NCBI GenBank assembly: GCA_027313705.1
Contig: DAHVDE010000097.1
Span: forward strand, 1-37,432
Source: Actinomycetota bacterium
GTDB taxonomy: Bacteria; Actinomycetota; Actinomycetes; Streptosporangiales; Streptosporangiaceae
Reading direction: 5' to 3'
DNA: 37,432 nucleotides
Part shown: piece by piece, positions 26,444-34,896 of the stretch
How the letters are laid out: each line of letters begins with the position of its first letter
Numbering within the stretch: position 1 is the first letter of the stretch
Made by a program: the position numbers and the translations under genes
Notes under the pieces: generated by a model
Seen by the model: the letters and a program-made list of their open reading frames with translations, nothing else
The model's database searches: none
What the model was told of the DNA's origin: nothing

Positions 26444-26728
26444 CGGTCAGTAATGGGACAATGCAAAAGCCCTGAGTCCGTCACCACCAGAACCGAGTAA
26501 TCACCCCGCTCCATGTCCGCGATAGTCTCGCGCAACGCCGGCTCCTGCTCGCCTTTCGACGCCGAATAGCCATGCAGCCTGAATTACTTGACGACCGTGA
26601 TCCCGCGCTGCCCGCACTCGGCAGTGATCACCTTGACCTGACTAGCCTCATCCTGGCTGGCCGTACCGACCCGCACAAACCCCGCACCTAGACTCATATG
26701 ACCGACCCTTTCCGGAATCGCGCCCTAT

Positions 26729-26737
26729 GAGTGCACA
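26729..26737 (-). repeat. Right copy of the 9-bp inverted end repeat
   Basis: GAGTGCACA on the + strand is the inverse complement of TGTGCACTC at 17699-17707. It lies 29 bases inside the right border, between the integrase start and the methyltransferase fragment. Confidence 0.4.
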
Positions 26738-26758
26738 CTACCTTACAACATATGACTG

Positions 26759-26773
26759 ATGTCGAATCGACAT
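26759..26773. other. 15-bp perfect palindrome across the right island border (candidate att site)
   Basis: ATGTCGAATCGACAT is a perfect dyad with 7-bp arms around one central base. Its right arm is methyltransferase coding sequence (Val-Asp codons), while its left arm belongs to the island. Serine recombinase attachment sites are imperfect dyads with the crossover at the centre, so this is a plausible hybrid site. The left border does not show an obvious matching core, so the exact crossover bases cannot be given. Confidence 0.45.
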
Positions 26774-27128
26774 AGACCACGCGGGAAGCTGGATTAGCGT
26801 CCTGCGCGACCTCGTGAACGTTCCCCTGCGTCGGGATGCCCGAGCCCACGTCGAGAAACTGGGTGATCCCTTGCGAGACCAGGAACCGCACCGCCCGGCT
26901 CAGGAAGGCGCGGTTGGCCTTGCCGATCAGCGGCGCCGTCGGCGCCACCGCGGCGATGGCCCGCGCGGCGTCCTGGTCGGCGAGAAAGTTGTGCGTCCCG
27001 CCCAGCCAGTAGTCATAGACCCGGGCGATGTTCGCCCGCCCGGTATCGACCTCCGGAGGCGCCCACTCCGGCCACGTCACGACCAGGCACCGATCACGAG
27101 ACGAGCCATCAATCCGGACATAATCCAA
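26766..27128 (-). pseudogene. N-terminal half of the SAM_MT (DUF574) methyltransferase
   Basis: The frame begins at TTG 27128 or, more likely, GTG 27080 (VTWPEWAPPEVDTG). It shows the family hallmarks: RVYDYWLGGTHNFLADQDAA, then FLSRAVRFLVSQGITQFLDVGSGIPTQGNVHEVAQ, where the SAM-binding glycines are. It breaks off after SRVVYVD and runs on into island sequence until 26694. The other half is at 17193-17687. The family is common in actinomycete genomes and its substrates are poorly known. Confidence 0.87.
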
Positions 27129-27249
27129 TTCTGCCCCATTCCTCGCCGGAGCACAGGGCAGTAGGCCAGTTCGCTATTCGGCCGGCTACCGCGACCGTCT
27201 GTTCCGCCCGACGCGGAAGGCAAGGAGCGGGTGACCGACCTGGAGTCTC

Positions 27250-28431
27250 CTAGCTGTCGTTACTGGCTGCTGGTGGCATGAAAGCCTCGACGACCTCGGA
27301 GCGCGCATGCCACCGATCGCGCCTGCCTTGGCGGACCAGGCCGAGTCTTCGCAGCGTATTGAGATCCCGCGACAACGTGCGCGGTCCGGCGACCGCATAC
27401 ATCTTGGCGAGCCGGGGCGTAAGCCCCTCCAGGTCGTCCCGGCTGACTGCCCCGCCCATCGGCATCGCCAGGACAAGTGACCGCTGCCGTGCGGACGCTT
27501 TGGTATTCGGCTGAGCGGCGAACCTTTCATGTACGTGGTTGACCCAGGCCACCTCCAGTTGCTGCGCGCGGACCATCCCGATCGTTTCGCGAATGCCGTC
27601 GATGAAGCCCTCGATAGCGTAGGCGAGGAAGCCCAAAGTACCCTGGCCAGGCTTGCTGGACCGTGCTAGCTCATTGTAGTAGCGGGAGCGGGTCAGGTTG
27701 TAATGGTCGGAAAGCAGGTGCGCAGCCGGAATGGGGACGGTTCCGCAGCGCGCGAGAATCAGGAACTCAAGCAGCCGTGCGGTGCGACCATTGCCGTCCC
27801 CGAATGGATGTATCCAGGCGATATATAGGTGCGCGTATACCGCCTTCGCAAGCGTGAGCGCGAACTGGAACTGGGGATCATCGTGAACAAAGACCGGGCC
27901 GTTCAGCCAGTCAGCCAGTCGTTCAAGAAGGTAGGCGCAGTCTTCAGCAGGGGCTGCCCGGTAGCTACCGACCACGACCGACTCGGTTCTGATGACGCCG
28001 GGCACGACGCCGTCGCGATAATGAGTGTCCTTGAGTATCTGCCGATTGAACTCGCAGATCAGTTCAGGCGTTACTGGTATATTTTCGCCAGCGACGATCC
28101 TATCGTGTAGTCCTTCAAGAGCATCGAGAACATTTCGGACTTCCTGTTCCTGATACTGCCTTGACTGCGGCGCCTTGTATGAGCCGTCGAAGATACCTCG
28201 CGCCTGATCCTCCGACAGCGTGTTGCCCTCGATCGCAGTAGTCGCAAGCGCTCCTTTTACCAAGGTCACGCCGTATATCTCCTGCGCCACACCGGGCTTC
28301 AGCGGAGCGCCGGCAAGATGCTCGCACTTCGACCTTGCCTCCCCCAGCATCATCCAGTGCTGAGGCCGGACATCATTAATATCCGTGGCCGTGAAGTTGA
28401 TCCACGGATGCGTCCTCTCATACTCCCGCAT
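27250..28431 (-). CDS. Fic family protein with N-terminal inhibitory motif
   Basis: The protein is 393 aa. The catalytic Fic motif HPFGDGNGRTAR begins at H208 and is intact, so AMP-transfer to Ser/Thr/Tyr hydroxyls of a target protein is possible. TTAIEGN (64-70) fits the inhibitory helix motif (S/T)xxxE(G/N) with E68, placed before the Fic domain as in class II enzymes that restrain themselves. The C-terminal 80 residues look like a winged helix (RTLSRDLNTLRRLGLVRQGRR), so it may also bind DNA. ATG 28431 is chosen; a 10-bp palindrome, CTATCGATAG (28446-28455), lies 15 bases upstream and may be an operator. Being self-inhibited, it needs no separate antitoxin gene, and none is adjacent. Confidence 0.9.
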   Translation of the reverse strand: MREYERTHPWINFTATDINDVRPQHWMMLGEARSKCEHLAGAPLKPGVAQEIYGVTLVKGALATTAIEGNTLSEDQARGIFDGSYKAPQSRQYQEQEVRNVLDALEGLHDRIVAGENIPVTPELICEFNRQILKDTHYRDGVVPGVIRTESVVVGSYRAAPAEDCAYLLERLADWLNGPVFVHDDPQFQFALTLAKAVYAHLYIAWIHPFGDGNGRTARLLEFLILARCGTVPIPAAHLLSDHYNLTRSRYYNELARSSKPGQGTLGFLAYAIEGFIDGIRETIGMVRAQQLEVAWVNHVHERFAAQPNTKASARQRSLVLAMPMGGAVSRDDLEGLTPRLAKMYAVAGPRTLSRDLNTLRRLGLVRQGRRDRWHARSEVVEAFMPPAASNDS

Positions 28432-28511
28432 ACTGCAAGCATACACTATCGATAGCTTACTTTGTCCATCTGCCTGACCAGTAGCATGTCCAGACCGACC
28501 CCGTCTCGGCG

Positions 28512-29696
28512 CTAGGCGCAGAGCTCTCGTTCGGTTGGGGTGCGGAACCTGGGGGTGAACCTGATGTCCCCGAGCCAGGATTCCACCGCCTGCGCCTCCG
28601 CCTGCACCCGAGCCATGCCAGAACGCCCGACATCCTCGAGTAGCTTCACCGCGATCTCGCCGGTCTTGCGCTGCGCCCAGCCGCCTACCACCCGGCCGTC
28701 GAGCCAGATCGTCGGCCCGGCGTTGCCGGTGGTGTCGAAAAGCGCCTTGCCGTGATCGCCGAGGAACCAGTCGCGTCCGGCCCAGCCCATCACCGTCGGA
28801 TCGAGCGCGGGAAGGAACGCGACCCACTCCCCCGGATCTTCCGTCGCCTCGAGATCGTCTTCGAGGGCAACGCCCGGCCCGCCCTCAAGTGCCACCGGCA
28901 CCGCCCCGGCGTCGGCGAGCGCCTGCCTGACCTGCGTGAGCGTCCAGTTTGTCCACCATTTCAGGTCGGCAACCTCGGCCGGGCCGAAGGCACGCAGCCA
29001 GAGCCGCGCCAGTTCGGCCTTTGCCTCGCGTTCCGTGCCTTCGAACGGCGAGACCGACGGCAGCCAGTCCGCCATCGTCGACCAGCGGTACTGCTGCGAT
29101 AGCCAGCTGCCTGTCGGCCTCCCCCTGACGATATGACCATGCGCGGCCAGCACCAGCAGCACCCGGCCGGTGATGTTCTGAGTCGCCTCGTACGACTTGC
29201 CCTCGGCCATCCGCAGCGTCGTCTTCAGCCGGGGCTCGGCGGCGGCCACTTCGGCCGCGGCAAGCGGAACCCCGCGCGCGGCGAAGATCGCCAGCACCGA
29301 CGCCTCGACGTCGGCGAGGAACGGCTCAGGGTCGGTGATACCGCCAAACCGATGCAAGTGCTTCAGCAGCTGGGCGCGCTGGTCCTGGGCCACCCGCGCC
29401 GCCGCGGCAGCCTGGACCACCGGCACGTAACCAGCGGGAATCACGAATACCGTGCGGCGCATCGCCAGCATCCGCACCAGTTCCCGCCGCTCGTAGAGCG
29501 AGTCCTCGATGCTCGCCGGACTGACCAGCTCGCCCGACCTGGCCCTGACCGACAAGAAAACCGTGGCTGGGTCGGTGGCGTGCAGGCCAACCAGGCTGCT
29601 CGCTATCTCGGCGGGATCAGCACAGGAGCAGGCGCGCGCCAGCTTGTGCCGAACCGCGAGGCGCCGCCGTCGTTCGGCTACGTCGATCTGTCGCAT
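28512..29696 (-). CDS. Winged-helix DNA-binding domain protein (HTH_42, AlkZ/YcaQ-like)
   Basis: The 394-aa protein fits the HTH_42 family, which includes the DNA glycosylases AlkZ and YcaQ that remove crosslinked or alkylated bases. Visible segments are the N-terminal SLVGLHATDPATVFLSVRAR, a central ARLWLRAFGPAEVADLKWWTNW, and a C-terminal AFLPALDPTVMGWAGRDW with VVGGWAQRKTGEIAVKLLED. Many actinobacterial members have no assigned role, so glycosylase activity is only a possibility. ATG at 29696. The gene is divergent from the S51/CysS-like gene. Confidence 0.82.
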   Translation of the reverse strand: MRQIDVAERRRRLAVRHKLARACSCADPAEIASSLVGLHATDPATVFLSVRARSGELVSPASIEDSLYERRELVRMLAMRRTVFVIPAGYVPVVQAAAAARVAQDQRAQLLKHLHRFGGITDPEPFLADVEASVLAIFAARGVPLAAAEVAAAEPRLKTTLRMAEGKSYEATQNITGRVLLVLAAHGHIVRGRPTGSWLSQQYRWSTMADWLPSVSPFEGTEREAKAELARLWLRAFGPAEVADLKWWTNWTLTQVRQALADAGAVPVALEGGPGVALEDDLEATEDPGEWVAFLPALDPTVMGWAGRDWFLGDHGKALFDTTGNAGPTIWLDGRVVGGWAQRKTGEIAVKLLEDVGRSGMARVQAEAQAVESWLGDIRFTPRFRTPTERELCA

Positions 29697-29767
29697 AGTG
29701 CCATGATCTACCAGATCACCTGGCCGGCCTGCGCCATCGAGAAGACCGGAGAGTAATAGTTACTTCC

Positions 29768-29796
29768 CACTAGTTAGTCTTATTTTCGTACTAGTG
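29768..29796. promoter_or_regulatory. CACTAGT/ACTAGTG dyad in divergent promoter region
   Basis: CACTAGT (29768-29774) and ACTAGTG (29790-29796) form a 7-bp inverted repeat with a 15-base AT-rich centre. It lies between two divergent genes and 24 bases before the ATG at 29820. It is a candidate operator or promoter element in an otherwise GC-rich context. Confidence 0.4.
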
Positions 29797-29819
29797 TGCA
29801 GCGCAGGGAGGCTGGCGGG

Positions 29820-31136
29820 ATGGGCAATCGGACGCAGGCCCGTGTGCTAGCCATCATGGGCTCGGGTGAAACCAGCCCGACGATGGTCACCATTCACAAG
29901 GCACTGGCCGCACGGCTGCGACCCGGCCACCAGACCGGGGTGCTGCTCGACACCCCCTATGCCTTTCAGGAGAACGCGGCCGACATCTCGGCGCGCTCGC
30001 AGGCCTACTTCGCGCGCAGCGTCGGCCTCGAGGTCGGCGTGGTCGCCCACGCGGACGGTCAGGCCGCCGCCGACGCAGCCGCCATCCGCGACTCAGACTG
30101 GGTGTTCGCCGGCCCGGGCAGCCCCTCGTACGCGCTGCGCCAATGGCGGGGAACCCAGGTGCAGAAGGCACTGCGCGACCGTATCGCCGGCGGCACCGGC
30201 ATCACGATCATCGCGTCGGCGGCGGCCGCGGCGATGGGCTTCGCCGCCGTTCCTGTCTACGAGATCTACAAGGCAGGAGAAGACCCGTACTGGCTCGACG
30301 GGCTTGACCTGCTCGGCGTGCTCGGCCTGAAGGTCGCGCTGATACCGCACTACAACAACGCCGAAGGCGGTACGCACGACACCAGGTTCTGCTACCTGGG
30401 CGAACGCCGGCTTGCCCGGCTCGAGCGTGAATTGCCCGCCGATAGCGCCGTGCTCGGCGTAGACGAGCACACGGCACTCGTGATCGACCTGGAGACCGGA
30501 GTCGTCGAGGTTCTCGGCAAAGGCGCGGTCACCGTGCGGAAGGCGGGCGCGAGCACGGTACTGCGACCGGACTCGGCCTTCACTCTGCCCGGATTGCGGG
30601 AGCTGGTCGCGAAGGGACCAGGCGCCGGGCCACCGGCGGCCGCGCCAGCTCCCGAGGCACCGCGAGTCGATCCAGGTGCCCAAGGCCAGCCAACCACTCA
30701 AGACCAGCCAGCCGCGCCCATGACAGCCAGCGGACTTCCCGAGCTCACCAGGGACGCTGAGGCAAGGTTCGAGGCCGGAATCCGCGATCGCAGCGGCCAG
30801 GCCATGGTCGCGGCGATCCTCGACCTGGACACGGCTATCGAAGCCTGGGCGTCCGACACCGACGAGAACGACAACGAGGACCGGGCCAGGGCGGTGCTGC
30901 GCGGCCTGGTGGTGCGGCTGGGCAAGGCCGCGCAAGACGGACTGGCCGACCCCGCCGGGCGATTGCGGCCCGCCGTCGAGCGCTTCATCAGGCTGCGTGC
31001 CTCGCTGCGCAAGGACGGCGCCTACCAAGCCGCGGACGAGATCAGGTCGGCGCTGGCGGCCGCGGGCGTGGAACTTCGGGACTCCCCTGACGGCACCACC
31101 TGGAGGCTCGCCGAAAGCAGCGCCGGCCCGGGCTAG
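29820..31136 (+). CDS. Peptidase S51/GAT1-like protein fused to a cysteinyl-tRNA-synthetase-like C-terminal domain
   Basis: The protein is 438 aa. Residues 1 to about 255 look like a class I glutamine amidotransferase / peptidase S51 (cyanophycinase-like) fold: VLAIMGSGETSPTMV, DSDWVFAGPGSPSYALRQW, IIASAAAAAMGF, PVYEIYKAGEDPYWLDGLDLL and GVDEHTALVID. A Pro/Ala/Gln-rich linker (about 265-305) follows. The last 60 residues (LRASLRKDGAYQAADEIRSAL then GVELRDSPDGTTWRL) closely resemble the C-terminal end of cysteinyl-tRNA synthetases. The synthetase catalytic domain is absent, so it cannot charge tRNA. A tRNA-Cys-binding or cysteine-related peptidase is a guess. AGGGAGG lies 9 bases before ATG 29820, which is preferred to GTG 29796. 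The next gene, an oxidoreductase, starts 42 bases after its stop on the same strand. Confidence 0.75.
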   Translation: MGNRTQARVLAIMGSGETSPTMVTIHKALAARLRPGHQTGVLLDTPYAFQENAADISARSQAYFARSVGLEVGVVAHADGQAAADAAAIRDSDWVFAGPGSPSYALRQWRGTQVQKALRDRIAGGTGITIIASAAAAAMGFAAVPVYEIYKAGEDPYWLDGLDLLGVLGLKVALIPHYNNAEGGTHDTRFCYLGERRLARLERELPADSAVLGVDEHTALVIDLETGVVEVLGKGAVTVRKAGASTVLRPDSAFTLPGLRELVAKGPGAGPPAAAPAPEAPRVDPGAQGQPTTQDQPAAPMTASGLPELTRDAEARFEAGIRDRSGQAMVAAILDLDTAIEAWASDTDENDNEDRARAVLRGLVVRLGKAAQDGLADPAGRLRPAVERFIRLRASLRKDGAYQAADEIRSALAAAGVELRDSPDGTTWRLAESSAGPG

Positions 31137-31178
31137 CCCAGCCTGGGCAGGGCCGGACACTCGTGACAAACTGGGGCG

Positions 31179-32378
31179 ATGACCAACGTGCCGCCGGGTC
31201 AGGCCCCGCCTGACCCGTTCGCTCCGGCCGTCCTCGGGCCGGTCAGACTGCGGAACCGGATACTGAAGGCGGCCACCTTCGAGGGCATGAGCCCGGCCAA
31301 TAAGGTCTCGAGCAGCCTGATAGAGTTCCACCGCACGATGGCCGCAGGCGGCACGGCGATGACCACGGTTTCTTACGTGGCCGTGTCGCGGGACGGGATG
31401 GGTGCCCCGGCCGAGATTTACATCCACGAGGCGGCCGCCGACGGCCTGGCCGAGATCGCCGAGGTTGTGCACGCGGAAGGCGCCAAGATCTCCGCCCAGC
31501 TCGGCCACGCAGGCGCGGTCGGCCTCGTCCGCGGCAAGCGGTTGCTCGGTCCTTCTAAGACCCGTACGATCGCCGGAGTTCAAGTACAAGCGATCACCCG
31601 CGCCGAAATCGACGAGGTAGTGCACCAGTTCGGCGCCGGCGCGAACATGCTCGCCGCGGCAGGCTTCGACTGCGTGGAACTTCACTTCGGGCATCACTAC
31701 CTGGTTTCGGCCTTCCTCAGCCCCAAGTGGAACAAGCGCACCGACGACTATGGCGGCACGCTGGAGAACCGGGCCAGGCTCGCCCGCCGGATCCTTGTGA
31801 CGGTGCGGGAGCAAGTCGGCCAGCGGATGGCCGTCATCGCCAAGCTGAACATGACAGACGGAGTGCCTGGCGGCCTCGACCCGGCGGACAGCCTGCGGGT
31901 CGCCCGGCTGCTGCAAGCCGACGGCGGCCTCGACGCGATCGAGCTGACCGGCGGCGGCTCGCAAGCCAACCAGATGTTCATGTTCAGGGGCGGGGCGCCA
32001 CGTAAGGAGATGGCGGCGGTGCTGCGCGGCCCGCAGCGACTCGGCTTCCGGCTGGCCGGGCGGGCGCTACTGCGCGAGTACCCCTTCGAGGAAGCCTATT
32101 TCCTGCCGCTGGCCAGGCAATTCAGGTCCGCGCTCGCGCTGCCGCTGATCTTGCTCGGCGGCATCAACACGACGGCGAGCATCAAATCGGCCATGGCCGG
32201 AGGCTTCGACTTCGTCGCGATGGGAAGGGCGCTGCTCCGCGAGCCCGACCTGGTCACCAGGATGAGCGAAGGCACCGCGACCTCGGGCACGTGCGTGCAC
32301 TGCAACAAGTGCATGATCAGCATCTACTCCGGCACCCGCTGCGTGCTCGATCACCCGGAGCCGCCCGCGATCAGCTAG
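31179..32378 (+). CDS. Old Yellow Enzyme family NADH:flavin oxidoreductase
   Basis: The 399-aa single-domain TIM-barrel flavoprotein has the N-terminal FMN strand [27 protein letters not shown], the catalytic segment [27 protein letters not shown] with both active-site His, and [28 protein letters not shown] for phosphate binding. The usual motif is HxxHGYL; here His replaces the Gly. The C-terminus has CVHCNKCM plus another Cys (GTRC), the spacing used for a 4Fe-4S cluster in the longer dienoyl-CoA reductase type, but the FAD/NAD domains of that type are absent. It may reduce enones or be one subunit of a larger system. Its stop overlaps the Tex stop on the palindrome CTAG (32375-32378). Confidence 0.88.
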   Translation: MTNVPPGQAPPDPFAPAVLGPVRLRNRILKAATFEGMSPANKVSSSLIEFHRTMAAGGTAMTTVSYVAVSRDGMGAPAEIYIHEAAADGLAEIAEVVHAEGAKISAQLGHAGAVGLVRGKRLLGPSKTRTIAGVQVQAITRAEIDEVVHQFGAGANMLAAAGFDCVELHFGHHYLVSAFLSPKWNKRTDDYGGTLENRARLARRILVTVREQVGQRMAVIAKLNMTDGVPGGLDPADSLRVARLLQADGGLDAIELTGGGSQANQMFMFRGGAPRKEMAAVLRGPQRLGFRLAGRALLREYPFEEAYFLPLARQFRSALALPLILLGGINTTASIKSAMAGGFDFVAMGRALLREPDLVTRMSEGTATSGTCVHCNKCMISIYSGTRCVLDHPEPPAIS

Positions 32379-34789
32379 CGCTTGCCGCCAGCGTTACGCC
32401 CGGTGTCGCCTGGCGATGCCAGCAGGCCGGCCCGGCGCAAGGCCGCCGCCATGGCCCCGCCGGGCTCGGGCTCGGGCTCCTTGCGGGCGGGGCCGGAGGG
32501 GTGATTTCTGGCAGATCCTGAGGGCTTTCCTGAGCGCTTGCCCGTGCCGTCGGCGCGATTCCCCGGCGTCGAGCCACCGGGGGCCGCAGCCTCGTCGTCA
32601 AGTCGCATGGACAGGGAGATCCGCTTGCGCGGCACGTCCACGCTGAGCACCTTGACCTTGACGATGTCGCCTGGCTTAGCGACCTCGCGCGGGTCGCTGA
32701 CGAAGGTGCGTGACATCGCCGAGACGTGAACGAGGCCGTCCTGGTGCACGCCAACGTCGACGAACGCGCCGAAGGCCGCCACGTTGGTGACGACGCCTTC
32801 GAGCACCATGCCGGGAGTAAGGTGCTCGAGCGACTCGACACCTTCGGCGAAGACCGCCGTGGTGAAGGCCGGCCTCGGGTCGCGGCCAGGTTTCTCCAGC
32901 TCACGCAGGATGTCGGTGACCGTCGGAAGACCGAACCTGTCGTCGGTGAAGTCCGCCGGCTTCAGCGAGCGGAGCACCCCCGTGTTGCCGATCAACCCGG
33001 CTACCGGAGTCCCCGCTGACTTGATGATGCGCCTGACCACCGGGTACGCCTCGGGATGCACGGCCGAGGAGTCGAGCGGGTCCTCGCCGCCGCTGATCCG
33101 CAGGAAGCCCGCGCACTGCTCGAAGGCCTTCTGCCCCAGCCTGGGCACCTCCTTGAGCGCCTGGCGGCTGGGGAAGGGGCCGCGTTCGTCCCGGTGCGCG
33201 ACGATCGCGCCTGCCAGGCCCTCGCTGATGCCGGAAACCCTGGCCAGCAGCGGCACCGAGGCCGTGTTGACGTCGACGCCGACCGCGTTCACGCAGTCCT
33301 CGACTACCGCGTCGAGCGACTTGGAGAGCTTGGCCTGGGCCAGGTCATGCTGGTACTGGCCGACGCCGATCGACTTAGGGTCGATCTTGACCAGTTCGGC
33401 TAGCGGATCCTGCAAGCGGCGGGCGATCGAGACCGCGCCGCGCAGGGTGACATCCATGCCAGGCAGTTCCTTCGAGGCGTAGGCGGAAGCCGAGTACACC
33501 GAGGCGCCAGCTTCGGACACCATCACCTTGGTCAGCTCCAGGTCAGGCCTGGCCTTGATCAGGTCGGCGGCCAGGCGGTCGGTTTCCCTCGACGCGGTGC
33601 CGTTGCCGATCGCGATCAGGTCGACGTGGTGCGCCGCGGCAAGCTGGGCCAAGATCGCGATCGACTCGTCCCAGCGGCGCTGCGGTTCGTGCGGGTAGAT
33701 GGTCTTGGTCGCGACCGGCTTGCCGGTGTTGTCGACGACGGTGACCTTCACTCCGGTGCGGAAGCCAGGATCAAGGCCCATCGTGGTGCGCGCGCCGGCC
33801 GGGGCGGCGAGCAGGAGGTCGCGCAGGTTCGCCGCGAATACCCGCACCGCCTCGTCTTCCGCCGCGTGCCACAGCCGCAGCCGCAGATCGGCCGCGACGT
33901 GCACGCTGATCCTGGCCCGCCAGGCCAGCCTGACGGTCTCGGTCAGCCAGCGGTCAGCGGGCCTGCCCAGGTCCTGCACGCCGAACGCGGCGGCGATCTG
34001 GGACTCAGCGGCACTGAACGTCTCCCCTGCCGCCGGCGGCAGGTCGCCTGCGTCCATCGACAGGTCGAGCACGCCTTCCTTCTCGCCGCGGAACATGGCG
34101 AGGATGCGGTGCGAAGGCAGCTTGGCGTAGGGCTCGTCGAATTCGAAATAGTCGGCGAACTTGGCGCCTTCCGCTTCCTTGTCCGGCTTGACCCTGGCGA
34201 CCAGCTTGCCCCGCGACCAGGTGCGCTCGCGCAGCGTCCCGATCAGGTCGGCATTCTCAGAGAACCGCTCGATCAAGATCGCCTGTGCTCCGGCCAGGGC
34301 CGCCTGAGCGTCAGCCACGCCCTTGTCCTGATCCACGAAAGCGGCCGCCGCCGCCGCCGGATCCATGGCCGGGTCGGCTAGCAGCCCGTCAGCGAGCGGC
34401 TCAAGGCCAGCTTCGCGCGCGATCTGGGCCCTGGTGCGCCGCTTAGGCTTGTAGGGCAGGTAGATGTCCTCCAGCCTGGCCTTGGTGTCCGCCGCCATGA
34501 TCTGGTCGGCGAGCACCTGGTCGAGCTTGCCCTGTGACCTGACCGACTCGAGGATCGCGCTCCTGCGCTCCTCAAGCTCGCGCAGGTAAGTCAGCCGCTC
34601 GGTCAGGGTGCGGAGCTGCTCGTCGTCGAGCCCGCCGGTAGCTTCCTTGCGGTACCTGGCGATGAAGGGGACGGTCGCCCCGCCGTCGAGCAGGTCGATC
34701 GCAGCCGTCACCTGCCCGTCCCTAACGTTCAGCTCACCAGCGATGCGCAGGTGAACGGGTACCGGTTCTGGGATCTGAATGTCGGCCAC
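32375..34789 (-). CDS. tex: Tex family S1 RNA-binding transcription accessory protein
   Basis: The protein is about 804 aa, the normal size. It has the N-terminal helical domain ([46 protein letters not shown]), the YqgF-like fold ([18 protein letters not shown]), helix-hairpin-helix motifs ([34 protein letters not shown]) and an S1 domain ([27 protein letters not shown]). A Gly/Ser/Lys-rich tail follows. Tex proteins bind nucleic acid and affect transcription and stress tolerance. The GTG at 34789 (VADIQIPEP) is preferred; a TTG at 34828 adds 13 unrelated residues. It converges with the oxidoreductase, sharing four bases. Confidence 0.95.
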   Translation of the reverse strand: MADIQIPEPVPVHLRIAGELNVRDGQVTAAIDLLDGGATVPFIARYRKEATGGLDDEQLRTLTERLTYLRELEERRSAILESVRSQGKLDQVLADQIMAADTKARLEDIYLPYKPKRRTRAQIAREAGLEPLADGLLADPAMDPAAAAAAFVDQDKGVADAQAALAGAQAILIERFSENADLIGTLRERTWSRGKLVARVKPDKEAEGAKFADYFEFDEPYAKLPSHRILAMFRGEKEGVLDLSMDAGDLPPAAGETFSAAESQIAAAFGVQDLGRPADRWLTETVRLAWRARISVHVAADLRLRLWHAAEDEAVRVFAANLRDLLLAAPAGARTTMGLDPGFRTGVKVTVVDNTGKPVATKTIYPHEPQRRWDESIAILAQLAAAHHVDLIAIGNGTASRETDRLAADLIKARPDLELTKVMVSEAGASVYSASAYASKELPGMDVTLRGAVSIARRLQDPLAELVKIDPKSIGVGQYQHDLAQAKLSKSLDAVVEDCVNAVGVDVNTASVPLLARVSGISEGLAGAIVAHRDERGPFPSRQALKEVPRLGQKAFEQCAGFLRISGGEDPLDSSAVHPEAYPVVRRIIKSAGTPVAGLIGNTGVLRSLKPADFTDDRFGLPTVTDILRELEKPGRDPRPAFTTAVFAEGVESLEHLTPGMVLEGVVTNVAAFGAFVDVGVHQDGLVHVSAMSRTFVSDPREVAKPGDIVKVKVLSVDVPRKRISLSMRLDDEAAAPGGSTPGNRADGTGKRSGKPSGSARNHPSGPARKEPEPEPGGAMAAALRRAGLLASPGDTGRNAGGKR

Positions 34790-34896
34790 GTCGGGGACTC
34801 TATCCGCTTGAAAGCACCGCCGGCACAAGGAGCGGCCTATCGCGGTATCGCCGAACTCGCCGAACTGCGCAGTTCGCGGAGCCGTTCACCACTTCC

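Larger units (their letters stand above)
25133..26474 (+). mobile_element. ISAs1-family insertion sequence, 1342 bp, inside the integrase
   Basis: The ends are 18-bp imperfect inverted repeats, CACGGCCTTTGCATAGTC on the left and CAGGGCTTTTGCATTGTC read inward from the right (15 of 18 match). Flanking direct repeats are ACTCCGTCAC (25123-25132) and AGTCCGTCAC (26475-26484), a 10-bp target duplication with one change. Removing the element and one repeat restores the integrase frame exactly. Length and end sequence fit the ISAs1 family. Confidence 0.87.
23821..26697 (-). pseudogene. Large serine recombinase (integrase), interrupted and inactivated
   Basis: Reading from ATG 26697 the frame gives MSLGAGFVRVGTASQDEASQ, stops at TAA 26584-26586, and continues FRLHGYSASKGEQEPALRE to VLVVTDS, where an ISAs1 copy (25133-26474) sits. 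After removal of the insertion and one target copy the frame resumes SRSLDRREDLDAQAEILL, with a recombinase domain (GVRYSRQEF, GLYPQSVRNVIRFAANHTG). A one-base frameshift near 24559-24565 precedes a zinc ribbon (LDCPECGGKLY) and a coiled coil (LHAELRRIQARLSATEDDDELDALVAERK). The nucleophile Ser expected in VRVS is Gly (codon 11, 26665-26667). It would have catalysed integration of the island. It sits about 70 bases from the right border, the usual place for an integrase next to its attachment site. Confidence 0.87.
17688..26765. mobile_element. Decayed integrative island, about 9.1 kb, inserted in an SAM_MT gene
   Basis: The borders are set by the two halves of the interrupted methyltransferase. 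Inside are an IS256 remnant near the left edge, about seven cargo genes, and a large serine recombinase reading inward from the right edge with an ISAs1 copy in it. Codon use in the 19.0-22.3 kb part is less GC-rich than in the flanks, consistent with transfer. A 9-bp sequence, TGTGCACTC, is inverted near both ends. No replication, partition or conjugation gene is present. The integrase is broken in four ways, so excision would need help from elsewhere. Confidence 0.8.

Noticed and set aside
17688-26765. The island as an actinomycete integrative and conjugative element
   Set aside because: No replication initiator, FtsK-like transfer protein, excisionase or spread genes are visible.
30093-31964. 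A 623-codon minus-strand open frame opposite the S51/CysS-like and oxidoreductase genes
   Set aside because: No recognisable domain, and it lies antisense to two genes with clear motifs; a composition artefact.
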